A stretch of 64,000 nt of DNA from Streptomyces monashensis (GCF_001866665.1 NZ_MLYO01000063.1:156478-220477); one strand, 5' to 3'; positions 1 to 8,589 are shown, counted from the first letter of the stretch. Program-made: numbers and translations. Notes: generated by a model not told the origin, from the sequence alone.

Positions 1-233
1 TCGGCGGGGTCGAGCGCGTCGCCGTTCAGGGTCACCTCGTGGACGGCGGGCGCCACCAGGTCGATGAAGGACTCGGACCCGCCGCGGGCGACGTCGAAGC
101 GCACCGTGGTCACGGACCGGTAGGTGCCGCCGTCCTGCGCGCCGGAGAGGTCGAGCTCGATCTCGTACGAGTCAACGGTGAGCAGCTCGGCCCGCGCTTG
201 CGCCTCTTCGCGAGTCAGGTTTGTGCCAGGCAC
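1..233 (-). CDS. pepN: Aminopeptidase N (M1 family), N-terminal part
   Basis: Only the first 77 codons lie in the window; the gene continues beyond base 1. The GTG start at 233 is chosen because it reads VPGTNLTREEAQARAELL and has a GAGGAG ribosome site six bases upstream. The text continues through the first beta-strand layer of an M1 aminopeptidase (YEIELDLSGAQDGGTYRSVT), which matches the beginning of Streptomyces PepN. The enzyme is a cytosolic zinc metallopeptidase that removes N-terminal residues from peptides. The catalytic GAMEN and HExxH motifs lie outside the window, so the call rests on the N-terminal segment alone. Confidence 0.8.
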   Translation of the reverse strand, partial: MPGTNLTREEAQARAELLTVDSYEIELDLSGAQDGGTYRSVTTVRFDVARGGSESFIDLVAPAVHEVTLNGDALDPA

Positions 234-345
234 GCGGTCATCTCCTCGTTATGTGTCGGTCGCGTCATCCTTCCATGGGATCCACACGAAACGCGATGTC
301 CGGTTCCCGCCGGTGACCGCGGTGGCCGGAACGGACGCTTGAGGC

Positions 346-900
346 ATGACGACGACAACGGCACACACGGCACGTCCGATCGCTCCCGAGGTCCTTCGGT
401 CCCTGCGCGTCACCGACGACGCGGGCCGCCGCACGGTCCCCTTCACCGACGACGAGGGCGGCGCCCCGCTGCGCTGCTGCCTGCGCAGGAGTGTCCCCGG
501 CGAGCCGATCGCCCTGGTCTCGTACGCCCCGCTGCGCCGCTGGGCGGCGGAGACGGGCGCCCACCCCGGCGCCTACGACGAACAGGGCCCGGTCTTCGTC
601 CACGCCGAGGACTGCGCGGGCCCGGCCGACCCCGCCGCCCTGCCCTTCACCGACGCCCCCCGCGTGCTGCGCCGCTACTCCCGCGAGGGGCACATCCTCG
701 GCGGCCGCCTGGTGACCGACGCCTTCCCGGACGCCCTCACGGAGGCCTTCACCGACCCGGAGGTGACGCTGGTGCAGGTGCGGGCGGTGGAGTACGGGTG
801 CTTTCTGTACGAGGTGCGGCGGGGCCAGAGCCCGGCTGCGCGCGCCCTGACGGGGTTTCGGGGCCCCGAATGGCCGGGCCCCGAATGGCTTTCCCGATGA
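346..900 (+). CDS. DUF1203 domain-containing protein
   Basis: A 184-residue soluble protein. The arrangement CCLRRSVPGEPIALVSY, then GPVFVHAEDC, then LRRYSREGHILGGRLV near the C-terminus is typical of the DUF1203 family, whose function is unknown. The gene is divergent from pepN. The extreme C-terminus carries a short tandem duplication (GPEWPGPEWLSR) produced by a repeated GGGCCCCGAATGG unit, which may be a recent slippage event. No signal peptide or membrane segment is visible. The family assignment is by recognition of motifs. Confidence 0.75.
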   Translation: MTTTTAHTARPIAPEVLRSLRVTDDAGRRTVPFTDDEGGAPLRCCLRRSVPGEPIALVSYAPLRRWAAETGAHPGAYDEQGPVFVHAEDCAGPADPAALPFTDAPRVLRRYSREGHILGGRLVTDAFPDALTEAFTDPEVTLVQVRAVEYGCFLYEVRRGQSPAARALTGFRGPEWPGPEWLSR

Positions 901-988
901 GCGCCGCGGCGGGCGGCGGCCTAGCCTCCGAGAAGAGCGCAATGTGGATCTTTCTGATGGTGCGCTCGATCCGTCCCGAGGAGGAAAA

Positions 989-1237
989 ATGCGCCTGATA
1001 TCCAAGCTCGCCGTCACGGCCGCCGTCATCACCGGTGTCGGTGTGATGGGTGCCGGTCCCGCCCTTGCCACGCCCGCGGTGCAGATGCACGGCGGTGGTG
1101 GATGCCGGACCCACAACCTGAATGTCGACATTCTGGGTGAGGTGGGCATCCTCAACGGGCTGGCCGGCAACCTGCTGAACGGCGAGGGAAACCCTGGTGC
1201 ACAGTCCACCGACATGGGTACCGACTGCGATCGCTGA
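989..1237 (+). CDS. Small secreted protein of unknown function
   Basis: An 82-residue product. I choose the ATG at 989 because GAGGAGG lies seven bases upstream and the N-terminus then becomes a clean signal peptide: MRLISKLAVTAAVITGVGVM, then a GPALAT region where signal peptidase could cut. The mature part is about 55 residues, rich in Gly and Asn, with two cysteines (GGCRTHN and TDCDR) that could form one disulfide bond. I do not recognise a named family; it is not an obvious chaplin or rodlin. It is followed by a strong hairpin at 1290-1323, so it is probably a single-gene transcript. Confidence 0.65.
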   Translation: MRLISKLAVTAAVITGVGVMGAGPALATPAVQMHGGGGCRTHNLNVDILGEVGILNGLAGNLLNGEGNPGAQSTDMGTDCDR

Positions 1238-1289
1238 CAGTCCGTCCGGCCTGCGGTGAGCCGCATGTGTTGGTCTCCGAGTGGATGCA

Positions 1290-1323
1290 GAAGGCCTCGT
1301 ACCGTGACCGGTACGGGGCCTTC
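1290..1323. terminator. Intrinsic terminator-like hairpin
   Basis: A stem GAAGGCC-CGTACCG pairs with CGGTACG-GGCCTTC around a GTGAC-type loop, with one internal mismatch. It lies between the convergent secreted-protein gene and the LysR gene, so it can serve both strands. There is no U-run, as is common in Streptomyces. Confidence 0.6.
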
Positions 1324-1355
1324 GCGTCGGGCGGCGCCGAGGCGGCGGGCAGCCG

Positions 1356-2258
1356 TCAGAGCCCGGCCGCCGCCGCGTCCCGCAGGGCCTCCAGCACGCG
1401 GCACACCGCCCGCCCCGACTCGCCGCCCCTGCGGACCGCCGCCGTGACATGCCGGACCGGGCCGTCCGGGCCGAGGTCGCGCAGCACCACCCCGTCCCGT
1501 CGGCCCGCGGCCATCCGGGGGACCAGCGCCACGCCCATGCCCGCCTCGACCATGGCGAGGATCGCGGTCCAACCGGAGGCGGAGTGGCCCTGGTAGGGGC
1601 TGAATCCAGCCGCCTCGCAGGCGCGACGGGTGATGTCCGACCAGGGGCCGCTGCCGCCGAAGATCCAGGGTTCGGACGACAGGTCGGTCAGGGTCAGGGC
1701 GGGGGCCTGCGCCAGGGGGTGATCGGGGGGCAGGGCCACGTCCAACGGGTCGGCCAGCAGCGGGACTTGGGTGAGACGGGGATCGGCCGCGCTCGGGGCC
1801 TCGGCCGCCAGGGACAGGGCGAGGTCGACGTCACCGGCGGTCAGCAGCTCGTAGGCCTCGGCCGCCTCCGCCTCCCGCACGCGGACGCTCACCCCGGGGT
1901 GGGCGTCCCGCAGGGCCCGTACGGCCGGTACGACCAGGGCGGGCACCGAGGTGGCGAAGGCGCCCACCCGGACCTCCCCCGCCTCCCCCTCGGCGTACGC
2001 CGCCAACGCCGCCTCCGCGCGCTCCAGTTGCTCGAAGACCGGCTCCGTCTGCGCCAGCACCAGCCGGGCCCCGTCGGTCAGCCGCACCCGGCGGCCCCGC
2101 GCCTCCAGCAGGGGCACACCGAGCTGCCGGGCGAGATTGGCGAGCTGCTGGGAGACCGCGGAGGGGGTCATGTGCAGGGCCTCCGCCGCCGCGGTCACCG
2201 TCCCGCGCTCCCGCAGGGCACGCAGGACCTGCAGCTTGCGGATGTCCCACTCGACCAT
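1356..2258 (-). CDS. LysR-family transcriptional regulator
   Basis: A 300-residue protein. Residues 1-65 form the winged helix-turn-helix (IRKLQVLRALRERGTVTAAA, MTPSAVSQQLANLARQLG). Residues 90-295 form the periplasmic-binding-like effector domain, with the typical EVRVGAFATSVPALVVPAV opening. The N-terminal helix starts ELDL-like as WDIRKLQ, the usual start for the family. It sits 63 bases downstream of, and on the same strand as, an EamA exporter, so it probably controls or is co-transcribed with that exporter. The effector is not predictable. Confidence 0.9.
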   Translation of the reverse strand: MVEWDIRKLQVLRALRERGTVTAAAEALHMTPSAVSQQLANLARQLGVPLLEARGRRVRLTDGARLVLAQTEPVFEQLERAEAALAAYAEGEAGEVRVGAFATSVPALVVPAVRALRDAHPGVSVRVREAEAAEAYELLTAGDVDLALSLAAEAPSAADPRLTQVPLLADPLDVALPPDHPLAQAPALTLTDLSSEPWIFGGSGPWSDITRRACEAAGFSPYQGHSASGWTAILAMVEAGMGVALVPRMAAGRRDGVVLRDLGPDGPVRHVTAAVRRGGESGRAVCRVLEALRDAAAAGL

Positions 2259-2321
2259 GCGCGCACGCTACACGCCCGCATCCCTGCGGCCCCGGACACC
2301 GCCGCCCCCTCACCGTCACCG

Positions 2322-3236
2322 TCACCGGCGGGATCCCGCGCCCAGGACGACCCCGCCCAGGATCAGGGCCATCGACAGCAGTTGCGGCCATCCGGTCGTC
2401 TCGCCGAGGAGGGCCCAGGACAGCAGGGCCACGCAGAGGGGCTGAAGGTAGTAGACGATGCCCGCACGGGTCGCGCCGATCAGGGCGATGGCCTTGTTCC
2501 AGGCGAAGAAGGCCACCGCCGAGGAGGCCACGCCCACGTAGAGGAGCGGCAGGACCGTGCCGGGGGTCGGGGTGAAGCCGCCCTGGACGGCCACGCTCGC
2601 CGCCTGGACGGGCAGGAGCAGGAGGGCGCCGATGACGAACGTCGCGAACAGGAAGGCGGTGCCGCCGAGCCCGGCCGGCCTGCGGCGCAGCAGCGCGCTG
2701 TAGCCCGCGAAGCAGCAGGCGGCCGCGATCATCCACAGGTCGCCTGCCGAGAAGCGCGCGGCGCCGCCCACGAGCAGGGCCACGCCCGCGCAGGCGATCA
2801 GCAGCCCGGTGGCGCGCCGGGCGCCGAGCCGTACGCCGCCGAGGCGTTCGAAGACCGCCATGAGCACCGGCGAGGCGGCCATGATCATGCCCATCGTGGC
2901 GGCCGGGGTGGTCAGTCCTGCCTGGTTGACGAGGGTGTTGTAGACGGCCACGCCGAGGAGCGAGGTGAGGAACACGTAGCGGGCGTGGCGGCGGAACAGG
3001 GCCCGCCTGCGCCAGGCCTGCCGGGCACCGAACGGTGCCACGGCGAGCAGGGCGATCACCCAGCGCCAGAAGGCGTGCTGGATCGGCGGGACGCTGTCGT
3101 GCAGACCGCGGGAGGCGACGAAGCTGCCGGACCAGACGACCGTCGCGAGGGCGGCGCAGGCGAGGCCGAGGACGGAAACGGCGGAGGTGGAGGTGGAGGT
3201 GGAGGTCGTGGGGGTCCGGGGGAGGACGGCGGTCAC
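2322..3236 (-). CDS. EamA/DMT-superfamily transporter
   Basis: A 304-residue integral membrane protein with about ten hydrophobic segments arranged as two five-helix EamA repeats (first repeat begins VLGLACAALATVVWSGSFVASRG; second begins GDLWMIAAACCFAGYSALL). The second repeat ends with the typical PLCVALLSWALLGE signature. Such proteins export amino acids, metabolites or drugs; the substrate here is unknown. The short run of Thr-Ser repeats after residue 8 is encoded by a GGAGGT-type microsatellite around 3184-3210. It is upstream of the LysR gene on the same strand. Confidence 0.88.
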   Translation of the reverse strand: MTAVLPRTPTTSTSTSTSAVSVLGLACAALATVVWSGSFVASRGLHDSVPPIQHAFWRWVIALLAVAPFGARQAWRRRALFRRHARYVFLTSLLGVAVYNTLVNQAGLTTPAATMGMIMAASPVLMAVFERLGGVRLGARRATGLLIACAGVALLVGGAARFSAGDLWMIAAACCFAGYSALLRRRPAGLGGTAFLFATFVIGALLLLPVQAASVAVQGGFTPTPGTVLPLLYVGVASSAVAFFAWNKAIALIGATRAGIVYYLQPLCVALLSWALLGETTGWPQLLSMALILGGVVLGAGSRR

Positions 3237-3498
3237 GGGGGTCCTTTCGGCGAGGCGGCAGCGGGTCCGTGCCCCTCACCGTCGCAAGGACCGACCTGTC
3301 AGGTCCATCGAAACTTTACGACGGTTCTTTTCAGCAGAACTGAACGATCGACCGCCTCCGGAGCCTCGGCTCCCCCGAGCTGTCCCGCCAGTGTCGCCCC
3401 GAACGCCAATGCCATGGCCGGCCCGCTGAGGGAGTTGCCGACGGGGACGCGGGAGGGCGACCACCAGGGTCCGGGGGCCGCTCCCTCCTGTACGCCGG

Positions 3499-4998
3499 TC
3501 AGCCGCCGACGTGCGCGGCGATCGCCGCCCGTGTCCGCTCGGGGTCGGCGCCGTCCGCGGCCCAGGCCGCGTAGCCGTCGGGCCGCACCAGCACGGTCGT
3601 ACGGCGGTCGCTCGCCCAGTGGGCCACGGTGAGCCGGCCGGTGCGGCCGGGGTCCGCCGCACAGGGCTCCGGGGCGATCAGGACGAACCGGCCGCCGCGC
3701 AGGGCCTCGTAGAGCCGGCCGCCGCCGGCCAGGGCGACGTCCGGGACCCGGGTGCCGGTGAGGCGGTGGGCGCCGCGGGGCGCGGGGTAGCGGTAGCCGA
3801 TGCCGGTGACCTGGGCGGCGAGGGCACGCCGGGCGGGGCCCACGGCGTTCAGGAACAGGGTGGACACGGAGCGCGCCGCGAGCGTCCAGGGGCGCTTGGC
3901 CATCGCCAGGCGGATGATCCCGCCGCTGCTGCGCAGCACCGCCCTGCCGACCGGGTGCCGTTCGGCCTGGTAGGTGTCGAGCAGCGCGGGGTCCGCGTGC
4001 CCGGCGACGACCGCGGCCAGCTTCCAGCTCAGGTTGGCCGCGTCCTGGAGCCCGGTGTTCATGCCCTGGCCGCCGGCCGGGGTGTGCACGTGCGCGGCGT
4101 CGCCGGCCAGGAAGACCCGGCCCACCCGGTAGGCCGGCGCCTGCCGTTCGTCGCTGTGGAAGCGGGACATCCAGCGGGCGTCGTGCATCCCGAAGTCCCG
4201 GCCGAGGGCGAGCCGGGTGATCTCCTTGACCTCGGCCAGGTCGACGGGCTCGTGGTCGGGCAGGTCGCGGCCGCGGCGCCAGCCGATCACCCGGTAGTAG
4301 CCGTCGCCGAACGGCGCGAGGAAGGCGAAGGCGTCGCCGGCGGCGTGCACCGTGAGCAGGGCCGGCGGCTCCTCGGCGAGCCGGACGTCCGCGAGGACGA
4401 CGGACCGGAGCACCGACCTGCCCGGGAACGGCAGCCCGACCGCCTGCCGCACGGCACTGCGCATCCCGTCCGCGCCGACCACGTACCCGGCGCGGAGCGT
4501 CTGCGTACGCCCCTCGGGTCCGCGGACCTCGACGGTGACGCCGTCCGCGTCCTGCGCGAGCCCGGTCACCTCGGTGTCGTACCGGAACGCCGCCCCCGCC
4601 TCGACGGCCCGCTCCGCCAGGGCCTTCTCGATCTCGTACTGCGGGAGGACGAGGACGTGTCGGAAGCGGGAGGGGAGGGAGCCGAGGTCGAGGTCGAGCC
4701 GGCCGAAGGCGAGGAGGTGGTCGAGAGGCCGGCCGATGGCCTCCAGGTCGTCGGCGAGGCTCCGCGAATGAGGTGCGCGCGATGCGCGTCCGTCGAGGGT
4801 GGTGGTGGGCGACGGGCGGGCGTCGAGCTGTTCGAGGGTGCGGGCATGCAGGACGAAGGCGCGGGAGAGGTTGCTGATCTCGTGGGGGCGCTTTTCGAGG
4901 ACGGTGACCGGGACGCCGGCGGCGGCGAGATCACCGGCGAGCAGCAGGCCGGTGGGGCCGGAGCCGACGATGGCGACGTGTCCGGTGGTGCCGTTCAT
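3499..4998 (-). CDS. FAD-dependent aromatic monooxygenase (PheA/TfdB type, Rox-like)
   Basis: A 499-residue flavoprotein hydroxylase. The ATG at 4998 is preceded by AGGAGG. The Rossmann fingerprint VAIVGSGPTGLLLAGDLAAA is at residues 7-26, the DG motif YVVGADGMRSAVRQ is near 190, and the second FAD-binding GD motif GRVFLAGDAAHVHTPAGGQG is near 310; all are intact. The family uses NAD(P)H and oxygen to hydroxylate phenolic rings; rifamycin monooxygenase and polyketide hydroxylases are relatives. Residues about 65-83 (PSPTTTLDGRASRAPHSRS) look like extra residues between LEQLDAR and LADDLEAIG compared with relatives I know. The gene is divergent from a TetR regulator that very likely represses it. 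Confidence 0.85.
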   Translation of the reverse strand: MNGTTGHVAIVGSGPTGLLLAGDLAAAGVPVTVLEKRPHEISNLSRAFVLHARTLEQLDARPSPTTTLDGRASRAPHSRSLADDLEAIGRPLDHLLAFGRLDLDLGSLPSRFRHVLVLPQYEIEKALAERAVEAGAAFRYDTEVTGLAQDADGVTVEVRGPEGRTQTLRAGYVVGADGMRSAVRQAVGLPFPGRSVLRSVVLADVRLAEEPPALLTVHAAGDAFAFLAPFGDGYYRVIGWRRGRDLPDHEPVDLAEVKEITRLALGRDFGMHDARWMSRFHSDERQAPAYRVGRVFLAGDAAHVHTPAGGQGMNTGLQDAANLSWKLAAVVAGHADPALLDTYQAERHPVGRAVLRSSGGIIRLAMAKRPWTLAARSVSTLFLNAVGPARRALAAQVTGIGYRYPAPRGAHRLTGTRVPDVALAGGGRLYEALRGGRFVLIAPEPCAADPGRTGRLTVAHWASDRRTTVLVRPDGYAAWAADGADPERTRAAIAAHVGG

Positions 4999-5060
4999 GG
5001 TGGCCTCCTGGGGGTGACAACACCTGTTGGCCAACATCTGTGGGCCAACGCTTGTAGGCA

Positions 5061-5090
5061 ACGATAGGACCGCGCCGCCGGGCGCGTCAA
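5061..5090 (-). promoter_or_regulatory. Promoter of the flavin monooxygenase gene
   Basis: On the minus strand, TTGACG (5090-5085) and TATCGT (5066-5061) are separated by 18 bp, a good housekeeping-sigma promoter. The expected start point is near 5054, inside the left group of operator copies, which fits repression by the TetR protein. Confidence 0.6.
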
Positions 5091-5093
5091 CGC

Positions 5094-5122
5094 TTGTTGG
5101 CCTACGGCTGTTGGCATACGCT
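5094..5122 (+). promoter_or_regulatory. Promoter of the tetR gene, predicted to give a leaderless mRNA
   Basis: TTGTTG (5094-5099) and TACGCT (5117-5122) are 17 bp apart. The expected start point, seven or eight bases further on, coincides with the ATG at 5130. No Shine-Dalgarno sequence precedes that ATG, so a leaderless message is likely. The right group of operator copies overlaps both hexamers, consistent with autorepression. Confidence 0.55.
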
Positions 5123-5129
5123 CGTCGGT

Positions 5130-5735
5130 ATGAACGGCAGCGCACAGAAGAACCAGGACGCGGCTCAGGTCACGGGCGGCCCGGCGCGGCGCTCCGACGC
5201 CACGCGGTCGGCCATCCTCGACGCCGCCCGCGAACGGTTCGCCACCGACGGCTACGAGCGGGCCACCATCCGGGCCATCGCCAAGGACGCGCGGATCGAC
5301 CCGTCGATGGTGATGCGCTACTTCGGCAGCAAGGAGGGGCTGTTCGCGGCGGCCGTCACGCTGAACCTGCGGCTGCCCGACCTCGATCAGGTGCCGCGGG
5401 ACGAGGTGGGCCGGACGCTGGTCGGCCACTTCCTCGACCTGTGGGAGCAGAACGAGGAGCTGACGGCGGTCCTCAGGGTCGGCGCCACCAATCAGGCCGG
5501 CGCCGAACGGATGCAGACGATCTTCCGGGAACAGCTGCTGCCGGTGGCCCGCCAGGCGTGCCCCGACCCCGAGCAGTTCCCGGCGCGGGCCGCGCTGTGC
5601 GCCGCGCAGTTGCTCGGGCTGGCCTTCACCCGCTACGTCCTGCGCCTGCCGCCGGCCGTCGAGCTGACCCGCGCGGAGCTGCTGGCGTGGCTCGGACCGA
5701 CCGTGCAGCGGTATCTGACGGCTCCGAACCCCTGA
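5130..5735 (+). CDS. TetR-family transcriptional repressor
   Basis: A 201-residue protein. Residues 20-65 are a classic TetR DNA-binding domain (RSAILDAARERFATDGYERA, TIRAIAKDARIDPSMVMRYF, GSKEGLF). The rest is a helical ligand-binding domain of the TetR_C type (HFLDLWEQNEELTAVLRVGA). The ATG at 5130 is preferred over upstream GTG or ATG codons because it fits the promoter spacing and the family's usual N-terminal length. The divergent neighbour is a flavin monooxygenase, so the likely role is to derepress that detoxifying or tailoring enzyme when an aromatic ligand is present. Confidence 0.9.
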   Translation: MNGSAQKNQDAAQVTGGPARRSDATRSAILDAARERFATDGYERATIRAIAKDARIDPSMVMRYFGSKEGLFAAAVTLNLRLPDLDQVPRDEVGRTLVGHFLDLWEQNEELTAVLRVGATNQAGAERMQTIFREQLLPVARQACPDPEQFPARAALCAAQLLGLAFTRYVLRLPPAVELTRAELLAWLGPTVQRYLTAPNP

Positions 5736-5756
5736 GCGGAGCCCGGCGGGCCGCGA

Positions 5757-6716
5757 TCAGGCGTGGGCCGGGGTCTGCGCGCAGGCGAGGCACGGCTCGG
5801 CGGCCGCCTCCGGCCGACACCCCGAGGGCACCGACTCCGGTCGGGCGTCCGCGGCGGCAGCGGTGTCCGCGGCGTCCAGGCGCGACATGGCCTCCTCGTC
5901 CGGCGTGCCGGGGGCTGCCTGGTAGACCACCATCCGCTGACCGCCCGTCCGGGCCAGTCGCATGACCTCGTAGGTCAGCGTCATCGGGCCGGCCTTCGGG
6001 TGCTGGAAGGTCTTCTGCCCGCCGCCGCGCTCGCAGACATCGTACCGTTCCCAGAGCCGCGCGAACTCGGGTGACTTCAGCACCAGTTCGCCGACGAGCG
6101 CGGTCAGCTCGGGATCGTCCGGGTCGGCCCCCGCGACCGCCCGCAGGTGCGCCACCGACAGGGCGACGTTCTCCTCCCACGGGTCGTAGAGCGTCCGGCC
6201 GACCGGGTGGAGGAAGAGATAGCGAGTCAGGTTGCGCTGGTCCTCCGGCCAGTCCCAGAGCCCGGGCAGCAGCCGCCGGCCCGGCGGGTTCGCGGCCAGT
6301 ACGCGGTTGTGGCGGCTCACCACGTAGGCCGGCAGCGGGCGCACCGACTCCAGCATGCGCAGTACCGACTCGCGGACGGTGTGGTCCGAGCAGGCGGGCA
6401 GCTCCGAGACCCGGCCCGCGGCGAGCTCGGCGAGCTCGTGCAGGCGCTCGTAACCATCGCCGCGCAGCCGCAGAGCACGGCCGAGGGCGTCCACGACGGC
6501 GGGGGAAGGGTTGGCCTCCCGGCCGCGCTCCAGGCGGATGTAGTAGTCGACGCTCACCCCGGCCAGCGCGGCCAGCTCCTCCCGGCGCAGTCCGGGGGTG
6601 CGGCGCACGCCCGCGCCGGCCGGGAGGCCGACCTCCTCCGGGCGCACCTGCGCCCTGCGGGCCTTCAGATATCTGCCCAGCTCGGTGCCCCGGGTGTCCG
6701 CTGATGCTGCTGCCAT
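5757..6716 (-). CDS. Helix-turn-helix regulator with MltR/MmyB-type ligand-binding domain
   Basis: A 319-residue protein. Residues 10-75 are an XRE helix-turn-helix (LGRYLKARRAQVRPEEVGLP, RRTPGLRREELAALAGVSVD, YYIRLERGR). Residues 105-270 match the MmyB-like PAS-type ligand domain (PAYVVSRHNRVLAANPPGRR, NLTRYLFLHP, KTFQHPKAGPMTLTYE). The C-terminal 50 residues are a low-complexity Ala-rich tail with three cysteines (CRPEAAAEPCLAC). These regulators usually control a divergent oxidoreductase or exporter; here the divergent gene encodes an MFS exporter, with 246 bases between the starts. Confidence 0.88.
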   Translation of the reverse strand: MAAASADTRGTELGRYLKARRAQVRPEEVGLPAGAGVRRTPGLRREELAALAGVSVDYYIRLERGREANPSPAVVDALGRALRLRGDGYERLHELAELAAGRVSELPACSDHTVRESVLRMLESVRPLPAYVVSRHNRVLAANPPGRRLLPGLWDWPEDQRNLTRYLFLHPVGRTLYDPWEENVALSVAHLRAVAGADPDDPELTALVGELVLKSPEFARLWERYDVCERGGGQKTFQHPKAGPMTLTYEVMRLARTGGQRMVVYQAAPGTPDEEAMSRLDAADTAAAADARPESVPSGCRPEAAAEPCLACAQTPAHA

Positions 6717-6962
6717 CCGGCCATTGTCGCAGGCGGGCCGGGAACGTGGGGGGCCCTGTCAGGGCCTGGAACGCCGCACCCCCGGCACAGCGCGGTCTGC
6801 CGGACGGCCGTGCGCGGAGCCACAGTTGTTCCTGGAGCGGGCGGCCCGGCCGCCGGGGCCCAGGGGGTGCACGACACCGGTCCGCGGCCCCGGCAGGCTG
6901 CCGCCGCCCGCCCCTTCACCGCTGACGAGTCGTCAATCAGGCCTGCGCCAAAGGGAGTCACC

Positions 6963-8480
6963 GTGCCCATCACCCCGCCCCGGTCCACCGCCGCCACCGC
7001 CGCTCACAGGCCCGCCCCCGAGGCACCGGCCCCCGCTCCGGCGTCATCGGCGCTCACGGTCCGGCGACGACAGCCGGACCGGGCCCGGCCGGCCGCGCCG
7101 GCCGACCGGCCCGCGCCACCCACCGACGGAACCATCTCGCCCCCGAGGAGCGGTCTCGCGCTGGTCGCGTCGCTGCTCGGGTTCACCGTGATCACCATCG
7201 ACGTCTCGGCCGTGAACATCGCCCTGCCCGCGATCCGGAGCTCCTTCAGCGGCGGGATGACCGGGCTGCAGTGGGTGGTGGACGCGTACACCCTGATGTT
7301 CGCGGCCCTGATGCTCTCCGCCGGCGCCCTCGCCGACCGCACCGGCGCCCGCCGCGCCTACGCCTGGGGCGTCGCCCTGTTCACCCTCGCCTCCCTCGGC
7401 TGCGCGCTCGCGCCCGGCATCGGCACGCTCGTCGGCGCACGCGTGGCGCAGGGGGCCGCCGCCGCGGTCGTGATGCCGGCCTCGCTGGCGCTGATCCGGC
7501 AGGCGTACGACGACGTCCGGGCGCGCGCCCGAGCCATCGCGCTGTGGACGGTCGGCGGCTCGGTGGCGATGGCCGCGGGCCCGGTGCTCGGCGGACTGCT
7601 CACCGACTCGGCCGGCTGGCGGGCGGTCTTCCTGCTCAACCTCCCGGTGGGCGCGGTGATCCTGGGCCTGCTGGTCCGGGTGCCGCGCTCCCCGCGCCGG
7701 CCCGCCGCGCTGGACGGCGTCGGGCAGCTCACCGCCGTACTGGCCCTGGCCGGGCTGGCCTTCGCGGTGATCGAGGGCGGCCACCAGGGCTGGACCAGCG
7801 GCCCCGTCCTGGCCGCCGCCGCGCTCGCCGTCGCCTCCGGTTGCGCCTTCTACGCGGCGGAGACCCGCCACCGCCAGCCGATGGTCCCCCTGGGCATGCT
7901 GAGGAACCGCCAGGTGGCCGTCCCGCTCGCGGTCGGTTTCGCCGTCAACGCCGCCTTCTACGGCGGGATCTTCCTGCTCGGGCTGTACTACCAGCAGCTG
8001 CGCGGGATGTCGGGAACGGCGGCCGGGCTGATGTTCGTCCCGATGTCGGCGGTGGTGACGGCGACCAACCTGGTCTCGCCGCGCATGGCGGAGCGGATCG
8101 GACGGCGTCCGGTGATCGTCGCCGGTCAGCTGATCTTCGCGGGGGCGATGCTGGCCATGCTGCCGCTGGCCGCGCACACCCCGGTGTGGCTGGTCCTGGT
8201 CCTGCTGCTGCCGCTGAGCATCGGCGGGGCGCTCGCGGTGCCCGCGCTGACCGCGCTGCTGATGGACGCGGTGCCCCGGGAGCGCGCGGGGACCGCGTCG
8301 GGGCTGCTCAACTCCTTCCGCCAGACCGGCGGCGCGCTCGCCGTCGCCCTCTTCGGCAGCCTGCTCTCGGGCCCCGGCGGCGACTTCTCCCTCCCCGGGA
8401 TGCGCCTCGGCCTCCTCGCCGTCGCCGCGCTCCTCGTCCTCACCGCCGCCCTCTCCCGTCTCCTGCTGCGGCGTGGCTGA
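6963..8480 (+). CDS. MFS transporter, DHA2 (14-helix) drug exporter family
   Basis: A 505-residue membrane protein. I start at the GTG at 6963, which has AAAGGGAG seven bases upstream; the longer reading frame adds an unlikely N-terminus. After a Pro/Ala-rich cytoplasmic leader of about 60 residues come roughly 14 hydrophobic segments. The family motifs are visible: the loop 2-3 motif LADRTGARRAYAWG and the antiporter motif C region (GPVLGGLLTD). Proteins of this family pump drugs or natural products out of the cell using the proton gradient. The divergent MltR-type regulator is the obvious candidate controller. Confidence 0.9.
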   Translation: MPITPPRSTAATAAHRPAPEAPAPAPASSALTVRRRQPDRARPAAPADRPAPPTDGTISPPRSGLALVASLLGFTVITIDVSAVNIALPAIRSSFSGGMTGLQWVVDAYTLMFAALMLSAGALADRTGARRAYAWGVALFTLASLGCALAPGIGTLVGARVAQGAAAAVVMPASLALIRQAYDDVRARARAIALWTVGGSVAMAAGPVLGGLLTDSAGWRAVFLLNLPVGAVILGLLVRVPRSPRRPAALDGVGQLTAVLALAGLAFAVIEGGHQGWTSGPVLAAAALAVASGCAFYAAETRHRQPMVPLGMLRNRQVAVPLAVGFAVNAAFYGGIFLLGLYYQQLRGMSGTAAGLMFVPMSAVVTATNLVSPRMAERIGRRPVIVAGQLIFAGAMLAMLPLAAHTPVWLVLVLLLPLSIGGALAVPALTALLMDAVPRERAGTASGLLNSFRQTGGALAVALFGSLLSGPGGDFSLPGMRLGLLAVAALLVLTAALSRLLLRRG

Positions 8481-8589
8481 GCCCGGTCAGGAGCGCGAAA
8501 ACGCCGAGGGCGCCGCCCCCACCCAGATACGGCGATGCGCGCGTACCGGCGGGAAGGCGGGCGCCCCCGGCGGAGGAACCGGTGTGCGG

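Larger units (their letters stand above)
5016..5129. promoter_or_regulatory. Phased TetR operator array in the divergent promoter region
   Basis: Imperfect 16-bp palindromes of the form GNCNACRNYTGTNGGC start at 5016, 5030, 5044, 5086 and 5100, with a weaker copy at 5114. Neighbouring copies are 14 bp apart and overlap by two bases; the gap between the two groups is 42 bp, which is three times 14. The left group covers the start and leader of the monooxygenase transcript; the right group covers the tetR promoter. The perfect 12-bp palindrome TGTTGGCCAACA spans the first junction (5025-5036). Binding by the adjacent TetR protein is inferred. Confidence 0.7.

Noticed and set aside
846..890. Duplicated GGCCCCGAATGG unit as a possible att or regulatory repeat
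   Set aside because: It lies inside the DUF1203 gene, keeps the frame and only duplicates four residues at the C-terminus.
1449..3632. A 727-codon plus-strand frame
   Set aside because: It runs antisense to the LysR and EamA genes, whose translations show clear family motifs; composition is low-complexity.
5016..5129. A CRISPR-like array, because of regular repeats
   Set aside because: The repeats are only 16 bp, overlap each other, lack spacers and sit in a divergent promoter; operators explain them better.
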